Positions 17,626-25,364 of a DNA stretch of 25,364 nucleotides are shown piece by piece. The notes under the pieces were generated by a model, which worked only from the letters and a program-made list of their open reading frames with translations, searched no databases and was not told the DNA's origin. A program made the position numbers and the translations under genes. The stretch is from Spirogloea muscicola (Eukaryota; Streptophyta; Zygnematophyceae; Spirogloeales; Spirogloeaceae): positions 1 to 25,364 of the forward strand of contig WELB01000028.1 in assembly GCA_009602725.1 (NCBI GenBank), given 5' to 3'. How positions within the stretch are numbered: the stretch's first letter is position 1; each line of letters opens with the position of its first letter.

Positions 17626-18049
17626 ATACCTGTTGGCCCGGCTTGCGGGCCATGCTGTGTCCAGCAGGCAAGGTGAGCAGACCGACTTCCACGCCGCTGG
17701 CTTGCTAGCTCAGGTCTTTAGCATGCACCTGTCCACCTTCATTTCAGTTGTCCGTGGCCAACGCCTTGCATCTGCGTGCTGGCCGTGCTCTAGCTGCAGC
17801 CTCTGGCTTTCGTCAGGGGGATTGCATTCCGGCTGCTAGTCTTTCTGATTTGCAGCTCCTCGCCAGAGGTGACTTAGTGATTCTCCTACTGATAGAGCTT
17901 CTAGAAAATGTAAAGAAGTTCCCAAGCTCAGGAGCGCCAAACAGTGCTGTCCACGCTTACAGGTATTTTGCCCGTTATTTTCATGCCGGACGGTACGTAC
18001 CCCTAGCACTCGTGCTCTTGTCGTTCCGTCCAGACTCGTCAGGGTGGCC
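17626..18049. other. Non-coding stretch, nothing recognised
   Basis: One plus frame is open from about 17748 to 18077 but has no ATG near its start, no recognisable motif, and continues into the repeat that follows. I do not call it a gene. Confidence 0.35.
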
Positions 18050-18201
18050 TCGCATGCTCCCGTCATGCTCGGGCTAAGACATGCTCGGCGGCATGCGTTG
18101 GCCCGGACCCCCCCGGCGACATGGCCGGCCGCGGACCATGCCCGGCCTCGGCCATGCCTGGCGGCATGCTCTGCCGCGGCCATGCTCGGCAACATGGCGC
18201 C
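18050..18201. repeat. Degenerate CATG/CGGC-rich short repeat
   Basis: CATG occurs about every 12-20 bp next to CGGC or GGC (CATGCTCGGCGGCATGC, CCATGCCCGGCCTCGGCC, GGCCATGCTCGGC). The pattern looks like a decayed tandem array with a unit of about 15 bp. Both strands stay open through it, which explains the overlapping reading frames. Confidence 0.5.
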
Positions 18202-18219
18202 TGCTGGAGACAGCTCATG

Positions 18220-18560
18220 GTTCCCTCGTCAGGCACGCTCCTCGCCGGCGAGCATTGGGGCGACCCCAATGCACCCTGGAAGGGGGATGGCATGGAGAAG
18301 CACCGCAACAAGGAGGAGAGAGAATACTGACCCGAGGCCGGGGACTCAGTGAAACTCTGAGAGAGGCGCAGCCTGCAGCTGCCTGCTGTAGATCGCTGCC
18401 TCGCGCGGCTCGTTGCCGGCTCGCTTGGAGAACTTGGCCGCGTTCCGCTGGAGGCAAGTCTGCAGCGCTCCCCGGGAGGAAGAGCTGCTGCCTAGCGGCA
18501 GCACTACAGGGCAAGTCTTCCGCTGTGTCGGAGGGCTTCATCGTGACGGGTGGTAGTCCC
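18220..18560 (+). repeat. LTR-like remnant D1
   Basis: Order of features follows LTR-B: CTCGTCAGGCACGCTCCTCG, GGGCGACCCC, GGGGGATGGCATGGAGAAGC, then GAGAGAGGCGCAGCC, CTGCCTGCTG and CAGGGCAAGTCTTCCGCTG near 18508. No TATAAG box is visible. It is too diverged from LTR-B for its ends to be set. Confidence 0.55.
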
Positions 18561-18860
18561 TAAATTCCCAAGTGCTCAATGATGATAAGGACGCATTCGG
18601 CTCTAACCTGCCTGTTAAAGACCGTACGCTATGGAAACGGTTTCTGGCCACTTCGGACCTTGTCTCAGTTCTTCGGGCTGCCTGTTCACAGCCCTTGACC
18701 CCTTGCTTGCTTCCGGCAGCATGTCCGGCCTCGGTCGCTCCAGCTGCATGTCGGCCTCTGGCGCTCTTGGCGCCGTGCCAGCCTTCTTCGCTCTTAGGTG
18801 TCGTACTCAGCCTTTTTTACACTCAAACGGCATGGCACCTGTCGAAACAGCTTGTCTATT
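18561..18860. other. Stretch between LTR-like remnants
   Basis: Non-repetitive sequence with no recognisable coding signal. It sits between two LTR-like remnants in direct orientation, so it could be internal DNA of a short non-autonomous element. Confidence 0.3.
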
Positions 18861-19270
18861 TCGTCAGGCACGCTCCTCGAGGTGCGGACCTTAGCCCACT
18901 ATCCTCACATCTGAGAGAGAGGGGTGAGTAGAGAAAATGTAGCTCTCCAACAGTAAGCGAGGGCTGTGAACAGCCTTTCACAGCCAGCCCGAAGAGATTG
19001 ACAAGGTCCGAATGGGTTAAGAGCGCTTGGGTAGGTTGGATCACTTAGTAACGAGACTGAGGAGCCGCATTCGGAATGACTAGCAGCTGAAGTGGCTAGA
19101 AGATCACCGAAGAATAGAACAGATCCCTGATCGGATGTCGGCCGAGTGAAGCTCGGAGAGAGGCCCAGCCCTGCTGCCGTCTGCTACTGCAGACCGCTGG
19201 CGCGCCGGTCATTGCTCGCTGAGGAGCTCACGAGGGCCCGCTTGAGGCAAGTCAGCGGCAAGTGATGAAG
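18861..19270 (+). repeat. LTR-like remnant D2
   Basis: Shares TCGTCAGGCACGCTCCTCG exactly with D1 (18226-18244 and 18861-18879), and GAGAGAGGCCCAGCC at about 19154 with D1's GAGAGAGGCGCAGCC, followed by similar CTGCTGCCGTCTGC.. and GAGGCAAGTC. The spacing inside it is larger than in D1 by about 160 bp. Confidence 0.5.
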
Positions 19271-19412
19271 AAGGAAGGTCGATCTCTGCTGACCGCAAGC
19301 CAATCAGGGGTTATGCTGGAGCGGACTTTGTGCCGCGGGCTCTCGGCCCCTGGTGTTTCCAAAGCGGCTCCTCAGCGTCCTCCGGCACATGCGTTTGCGT
19401 TCTCGTGCTTAC

Positions 19413-19480
19413 CGTGCCTGGCTGCCACCTTTGAGTATAGCCAGCCCGACTCCTTCCCCCTGCTTTAGATTCCAACTTGC
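19413..19480 (+). repeat. Direct repeat R1 with TATA-like core
   Basis: CGTGCCTGGCTGCCACCTTT, GAGTATAGCCAGCCCGACTC and CTTCCCCCTG are repeated with about 80% identity 548 bp further on. See R2 at 19961. Confidence 0.65.
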
Positions 19481-19960
19481 GGCTGGAAACTGTTGGAAGA
19501 CTACTGTGTGGATTCTTGACTGCTAGCTTCTTATGGTCTAGGCCTATTTGTTCGGTGTGGAGCTGCGTTGTAGCACATTGTGGTGCTCATCACGACAGCG
19601 GTTGACAAGGACTAAGGTGACATAGAATTTGCGCGGTGCCAGCGTGAATGCCATTGGTCGCTCACGCTGTCTGCCAGGTCGGCAGCTTCTCTGCCGGCCT
19701 GGCTGACCAGCTCAGCCGCCCTCCCCACGCGGTTTCGCTGCAGTCACGCGGTTTCCCCACGGTCTCGGCCGGGGCTTAAGATCCTAGAGGGCAGGCCGCC
19801 CTTGCACTTCTCAACACCTTTGAGCCCGCCTAGTCCGGTCGCTTCCCAATCGACGCCACCTCAGTTGCCGCCGCTTCCGCCCGTCGCCGTGGCCGCTATG
19901 GCATGGGCGTCTTTGCAACACTGAACATCCCTGGCGCATGTCTTGCATCTTTGTGGCGAT

Positions 19961-20029
19961 CGTGCCCTGGCTGCCGCCTTTGCTTATAAGCAGCCCGAGT
20001 CCTTCCCGCTGTTAGGTAGTCCGACTTGC
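19961..20029 (+). repeat. Direct repeat R2 with TATA-like core
   Basis: CGTGCCCTGGCTGCCGCCTT, TGCTTATAAGCAGCCCGAGT and CCTTCCCGCTG correspond to R1 at 19413-19480. CTTATAAG here is a good TATA box, while R1 has GTATAG. The pair could be the promoter parts of two LTRs of a short element, or a tandem duplication of a promoter. Confidence 0.65.
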
Positions 20030-22186
20030 TGATTGTCACCGAGCCAGAGCATCCTTGGTAAGATCATGCTTCTCGGCTCAGCTTGTTAACTCTTTCGTGT
20101 AGGCTGGCTTTCAGCAGGCCTCGCCGAATTTGATGTAGCTGCTCCTTTACCGTGCCAGCAAGCCAAACGCATATCTCGTTAATTTCCTGGTCCCATGTCA
20201 CATAGTAAAGCTTATTTGTGAGGTGGCGACCTTGCGATAGTATGAATGAGTATGCGGAAAAGGCGGCTGTCCTCCTCCTCTTGGGCGACAATGTCTCGTG
20301 CTTCTTCTTCAAGAATGCGAATGTGTCTAAGCCAGGTTCGATGAAGCGGTATTTTCTGATAGGCGCAAAGAGCTCAGCGAGCTCTTGGTCTTGAACGAGT
20401 TAGGATGTAATACACCATCCTACGGTGACCGATTACAGTCACCATACAGAAATTTAAATTTGCTTGGCTTCTAGACCTGACAGTGACTTTGGGTTTGGGC
20501 CAATCTGCCCGAAGGCAGGGTCTAATAATTGAACAGTGATGTCGGCCCTTACAATTGAACAAATCGTCGCAGTTGTAATTACCCGGTTGCTTGTGATTTA
20601 TTGCGCTCAGCAGGCCGTAGCCCGCCACTCACAACCTACTTGCAAGGAAGCCAAATTCGCAGGAGTTCGGCACCGGAGACAGATCCGTGTGTCAGATTGT
20701 GCTCTTGCAGCCTCGAGGGAATTACACCTCGAGGGAATGAGCTTTCGGAATGTTTATCGCAGTCAATGTACACATTACTTGGGATGCTGCACTCTCTGCA
20801 CCTTTATTGCTTACAGATCACCCTCAACAATGAACGGGAACCGGAGTGACGGAGGCCACAAGCGGAGATACTCCTGGTACTCCTAGTACGAAGTGCCTGA
20901 TCTGGCTTGTACTCAAGGTTTACATCGTGAGTTGTTAGTCGAGTCGTGAACGAGTGCGGCTGCAGGGTGAAGGTGGCTTTTAGAATGGTAGCCACTATCG
21001 AGGGAGTCGACCACTCCTCTCGACACTCCACTCAATCTTTTGGGCTGGCTCTCACAGCCATCGCTGTCCGTTCAAATTTCTGTGTCCTCGTTCTTGTTTC
21101 AGACCAGAAAGGTACGCGGAAAGGTATTCTGATCCACACTAAGGATTTGGTCTTTGGACGTCGCTCCTCTGACTGACATGGCTTCGGGCAATCTTGCCGA
21201 TACTCGTGGCAAGGGGCCCACACATAAGAGCCCAGGTCCGACATCGGCAAGCGCTAATAACAGCCCGGCCACGAGCTTGCTGGCATAGTCCGATGCTGTT
21301 CTTCGATAGCCATTCGCTCGCTGCTTGCCACAGGCTGCGACCATGGTTGACTCTCAGTACATTAGCAGTACGAGTACGTACTTCTGGTGAGAATCATGAA
21401 GCATTGAATCTTGGATTACACAAAGCGCGAAGGGAACACCTAAGACATTGTGTGACCGGCCTACTGAGGTTACTGTCTATTCAGGTGTCAAGTGGCTGCG
21501 TTCTTATGTTTGTTGACCTTTGCAAGCATTCGATGCTTCATTGCCATCGTCATGAGTAGGCAGACTAAGCAAAGCCCTTGGGATCGTATAGTTTATGTGC
21601 ACTGCGACATGTTTCGCGTGGATTGGGCCAAAGGAGTAGAAAAAGGCCAATACCACAGTGGCCGAGGTGATTTTGACTTCGTCAGGGCTTATCTGAGAAC
21701 AAGCACTGGAGAACGTTCCTCGTGACTTGTACTATTAGCTGGCTTGGCATCTATCTCCTCGGTCAGACCAAGGTAACTGGTTGTGATATGGATGGTCAGG
21801 TGCAGAGTCACTCCAGTTCGTGTGTTACACCCACTTGCTGCTTTGTCCATTCCGAATAGGTCGAAATCAGCCCTGCTCGTTGAGCCCAGCCAATCCGGAG
21901 CCTGTGTAATGTACATTTCGGGAAGGTTGTGGAGGGCAAGTCTCCCCGTGCACGACGTATAATAGGGCAGCTCGTCGTTCCCTTTTTCATTCGACAGGGA
22001 TCACTCAACGACAGCCACAAAGTCGGACTAACTTAATGTCAGATCATCAAACTAAAAGAGATGCAACATGTGTGTCGAAAGCACTGACGACAGGGAGATC
22101 GAATGTTGATGCAGTACAGAGTGCACTCAAATCGCATTGCATCGAGCCTGTATCGGATTCGAATTCTAGCGACACCGATGCTTGCA
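20030..22186. other. Intergenic region downstream of the UBA/PUB gene, no gene supported
   Basis: About 2.1 kb of lower GC. The longest frames are a minus-strand one at 20064-20394 (about 110 codons) and a plus-strand one starting ATG 20539 (about 115 codons). Neither has a motif I recognise. In the first, a second minus frame over 20240-20365 is at least as protein-like (ILEEEARDIVAQEEEDSRLF), so exons of an unknown gene are possible but unproven. Small elements: CCTCGAGGGAAT twice near 20712 and 20727. The last part would include the 3' UTR of the UBA/PUB gene; I see no clear polyadenylation motif. Confidence 0.45.
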
Positions 22187-25100
22187 TTACTTCAAGAAGC
22201 CAAAGAATGGGTTAGTCATAGCCGAATTCAATTCAGAACCAGCAGTATTCAGGAGGCTTATATCCACTAGGTTTCTAGGCAGAACCAAAAACTCCCCATC
22301 CTCAGTGAACCCACAAAGCTCCAGAAATTGCATGGCATCTGGAAGGCTTCCGATACGAGCCTACAGAGTCACAAACGGCAACATATATGAGGTTGGTACA
22401 GAGATGGTATTCACGTAAGGAAGACAGACTGATACATGTATAAGATGCACAGCACGTCACACAATCCGGAGAAGCTCTTTGAGAGATGACTAGGATGCCC
22501 GGATTGTGGGGGGCAAAAGGGGCGGGGGGGGGGTAAAAGCAAAGTTGCAGCAGGCGCTTTTCTTGGGGAGGTCGACCGAAGACCATGGCAAAGCTGGTGA
22601 TTTGCTCAAAACAAACCTGGAATGTTACATTTGCCAATCGTATCTTGCGGAACTTCTCTTCTTCAGGAGAGCGCACCACATTGCCTATGTAGGTCATCAT
22701 CGTCTGGAAAGCTTGTTTTGCGCGAGCGTCGTCCTGCTATGCACGGAGGCAGGATTAAGCTGGAGCTTAGATGGTGTAAAGTATGCCATTGCAAGGGTAG
22801 CACTCAACAGACACAGCATGAACATTGTAGGAGACCAACAAACACATGATTACAGAGGATGTTCAGGAGGAGACAGGGTGAGGGTGAGCAGAGGCTTAGA
22901 TCAGCAATCAGCAATAATGTGTTCACGCACTAAAGATATCGGTACGAGGTGCTCAAATGGCACAACCCGCACTTTTCCTATATAAGAATGGGCAAATCCA
23001 GAGGGCTCGCCAAGTTGACGCATGGTAGCACTTAAGAATTCCTGTGATGGGTATTGTGAGCTCACATTGCAGCTGCTCTTCAATTTGCGTAGGCTCTCCC
23101 GCAAGAGCTCGGCACGGCTCGTCAAGCGGACAGGTGACACAATCTGTGCAACAACACAAAGTGCAGAATTGCAGTACGATATATGGTGAAGAGTAGCAAC
23201 TGAGCAATGCTTGCCGTGGTGCAGCCAGTCAAGCCCTTTCAGATAGAATAGTACATGCCAACACGTGCCTCTTGTCACCTTCTTCTCGGGCTTCTCTTGT
23301 TCACCAACAATTGGCTCAGCATCTGGTATAGGTGCTGGATCTGCTGGGGGCAATCCAAGACGGCGCCTCCGGGCTGCCTGTAATGTAAAGTGAAAATCTC
23401 AGATACTACAGTTTGACAGGCACACAGGTGGTATCGCAGAACTCTCAATGTGAATAGTACAAGTCAAGCTGCACGTTTCGCTGGAAGGGGACCACAACCT
23501 TGTCCTCCTCTAAGCGTTCCTTGATTCTTTCTCTCGCCTTCTTCTCATCCTCCTTCTCTGCTTTCTTCAAGGCAATTATTCTGCATGCAGCATTACTTCC
23601 AGCATGTCAGAGTAAGGAGCATTGTGTCATTGTCTCACATGCACAGGAGGTGACCATGGTAGATTGGACCTCTTATCAACCGCATCAGTAGCAGGACACA
23701 AGGATAGGCATGCTCAAGTACCAGCTGAAGGAGCTGCAAACTGGCTTGCAATTTAGCAGCAGCTCGTGGGTACCACCAATATTGGCTGTGTGACAAGCAG
23801 GTTATGGAAGCAAGCAGCCACCTCTTACGTTCCTGAGCTTCCTCTGCACGCCGTGCTTCCTGCAGCTCCTTGCCTATACGCACACGCTCCTGCCATTGAA
23901 TACGAATGGAATGAGCTCAATCGGCATGGCGAAGAAGCTCGTAGCCAGAAGCAGGTGGGCGAAGAAATGATCATGCAGCCCATTGTGACCGGCCACTCCA
24001 GCAGGACACGAAGCAAGATACAGCTTTCCACCTGTGCCACAGTGATCCTCACCTTCTCCCGTTCTCGCTCCATGCGCTTCTCCTCCTCTTCCTTCTTTTT
24101 GCGTGCTTTCTCACTGCTTAGCACAAGGAGGCACGATTAAGCAGTGCACACTACTGCAGCCCCGAAGATGTGTGCCACAACAATACTGAAGTCTATAGAA
24201 ATATGTAAGCAGGCCGAGTCTGCAAGTACGCAGAGGTGTCAGCAGTGTGGAAGCAGCGATGTGGTGCACCCAAGTTGCCAAGCAAGCATGTGGTTGTCCA
24301 TAGGTACTCCAAAAGTCTCATAAATGTCATAAGCAAGGCTTGCAGTTTGATCCGCGTGCTGCAGGTGGGCTGTACCGGAGCTCCTGAGCCCTGATGCGTA
24401 CTTCCTCAGGCGTCAACGTCGATGGAGGCGCTAGTCTTTCCTCGGGTACCTGCTGTTTACCGTCCAAAAGAGCGCCGTCAGCATCCAGCAATCAGACCTG
24501 GGGCCAGCCACTACGGCGAATGGAATTAGCTGGACACAAGGCAGGGAGGGTGGAGGATGGAGATGGGTGCTGGCCGGAGGGATCACCAGGAGAGGCTCGT
24601 CGATGTCCGCGTCGTTCTCGTGGTCCACGATCCAGCTGACAGCATCCTCCAAGCTCCGGCCACCTGGCGTCCAATGGCCGTCAGCGACAAGAGCGACTTC
24701 CTCCTCGCGGCCCTCACAGAGCCGGGTCGGCATGCGTACTAGCAGGCCGATGGCGCTGCAACGGCAGGTGCCACATGTCGGAGCATGAGCAGGCAGGGTC
24801 CAGGGAGCACTGTGGGATGGCCCACAGAGGAGGAGCGGGGGGGCACCGGAGAAGTGGAGGGCGCGCACGGAGCGGTTGGCCGTGAAGCCCATGCCCTCCA
24901 GCGCCTCGCGGAGCTCCGCGTCCACCACGGGCTCCACCATGGCGGCCGGCTCGTCGGAGCCGGCGGCGACTGCAGCAGCATCTTCCGGCGAGAATGCCGG
25001 AGCTGCAGCAGTGGCGGGCGGCGGCGGCGGCGGCGGCGGCGGCTGCAGCACCACCTCCTCGGCCGCCTCTAGCGTGCGGTCGACGAAGCCGCTGTGCTGC

Positions 25101-25278
25101 GTGCGCTGAACGTGCAGGTCCCACTCCTGCCACCACCACGACTCCGCCGATCCGCCGCTGGTCGGAAGGAGCGGGGGGCAAAGGCAGGGGGCGCGGAGCG
25201 GCGCGGGGGCCGGGAGGCGGCACGGACCGTCTGCGAGCGGCAGGGCTTGCCGCAGTCGTTGCAGACGAGGCGCAGCAC
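22187..25278 (-). CDS. C2H2 zinc finger / UBA / PUB domain protein, 11 visible exons, 5' end outside window
   Basis: Exons read leftwards: 25278-25228, 25126-24847, 24663-24587, 24449-24376, 24113-24053, 23889-23822, 23580-23499, 23377-23279, 23143-23066, 22736-22617, 22360-22187 (TAA). All ten introns are GT-AG, phases agree, and they join into 387 codons. Domains by visible residue: C2H2 finger 6-27 (CNDC, then H-x5-H); proline run 46-54; UBA about 85-128 (EGMGF loop); charged Glu/Lys/Arg helix about 150-240, probably coiled coil; PUB about 268-375 ([24 protein letters not shown]). This order matches the plant UBA/PUB family. In known relatives UBA binds ubiquitin and PUB binds the CDC48/p97 tail, so a CDC48 cofactor role is inferred. 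Exon 1 starts in mid-protein after an acceptor (GCGCAG), so the start codon and probably another finger lie beyond position 25364. The frame is undamaged, unlike the retroelements to the left. Confidence 0.92.
22507..22533 (+). repeat. G-run in intron 10 of the UBA/PUB gene
   Basis: Runs of six, four and ten G separated by CAAAA and C. On the transcribed (minus) sense this is a C-rich stretch inside the intron at 22361-22616. It could form a G-quadruplex on the template side, which is inferred from sequence only. Confidence 0.7.
25018..25045. repeat. GGC/GCC triplet run encoding the proline stretch
   Basis: Eight to nine GGC triplets on the plus strand encode nine consecutive Pro residues (GCC read as CCG/CCC in frame) of the minus-strand UBA/PUB protein, between its zinc finger and UBA domain. 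Triplet runs of this kind often vary in length between alleles. Confidence 0.8.
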
Positions 25279-25364
25279 CTGCGCGCGGCGGGGCTTGGCG
25301 GCTGTGAGGCTCAAGCGGGGCGGAGCAGGGCGGGGCGGCAGGCGCGGGCGGGGGCTGGGGCGGA

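Noticed and set aside
17748-18077. Open plus-strand frame of about 110 codons
   Set aside because: It has no nearby ATG and no recognised motif, and it reads into a degenerate CATG-rich repeat.
20539-20886. Plus-strand frame of about 115 codons starting MSALTIEQIVAVV
   Set aside because: Unremarkable length for this base composition, no domain or homologue recognised, and no supporting splice or promoter signal.
22036-22215. Small plus-strand frame (MSDHQTKRDATC...) opposite the 3' end of the UBA/PUB gene
   Set aside because: It overlaps the conserved last exon in antisense and has no features of its own.
24714-25223. Long alternative minus-strand and plus-strand frames over the UBA/PUB exons
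   Set aside because: They are shadows of exon 2 and the GC-rich introns; the spliced frame with conserved domains accounts for the region.

Overview
The window looks like a nuclear genome segment from the green lineage (a streptophyte or chlorophyte alga, or another plant; I cannot place it more closely). Two things point there. At the right end a multi-exon gene encodes a plant-type protein with a zinc finger, a UBA domain and a PUB domain, built from GT-AG introns. The rest of the gene content is Ty3/gypsy chromovirus remnants whose primer-binding sites match the 3' end of initiator-Met tRNA (TGGTATCAGA). Nothing bacterial or organellar was seen, and there are no rRNA genes, tRNA genes or CRISPR arrays.

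Layout: (1) 1-1735 holds minus-strand retroelement remains: an LTR cut by the window edge (1-360), a decayed gag (395-900), a PBS (1439-1451) and a truncated LTR. (2) 1740-3310 is non-coding sequence with a GCA/GCG tract and a 41-bp minisatellite. (3) 3310-8305 holds a second LTR type (LTR-B) in several orientations around a 5'-truncated, heavily mutated pol (3950-6300). (4) 8290-11133 is a graveyard of LTR pieces, including one clean solo LTR with a 5-bp target duplication inserted in an older LTR. (5) 11134-17481 is the most complete element: LTR, PBS, gag, protease, RT, RNase H, integrase, chromodomain, polypurine tract and LTR. It is disabled by several frameshifts, stops and lost catalytic residues. 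(6) 17482-22186 is LTR-like debris followed by about 3 kb in which I can support no gene. (7) 22187-25278, minus strand, is the only host gene that looks intact; its first exon or exons lie beyond the right edge.

Functionally, the host protein resembles ubiquitin-binding cofactors of the CDC48/p97 ATPase: UBA for ubiquitin, PUB for the CDC48 C-terminal tail. The retroelements are nested and mutually interrupted. Their LTRs share a 3' (U5) end but differ in U3, and LTR-B carries a variable number of 33-bp repeats upstream of a TATA box. I found no convincing new biological system. The most useful observations are the full exon model of the host gene, the in-frame intron that splits its UBA domain, the nested solo LTR, and several perfect palindromes that look freshly made inside otherwise decayed elements.
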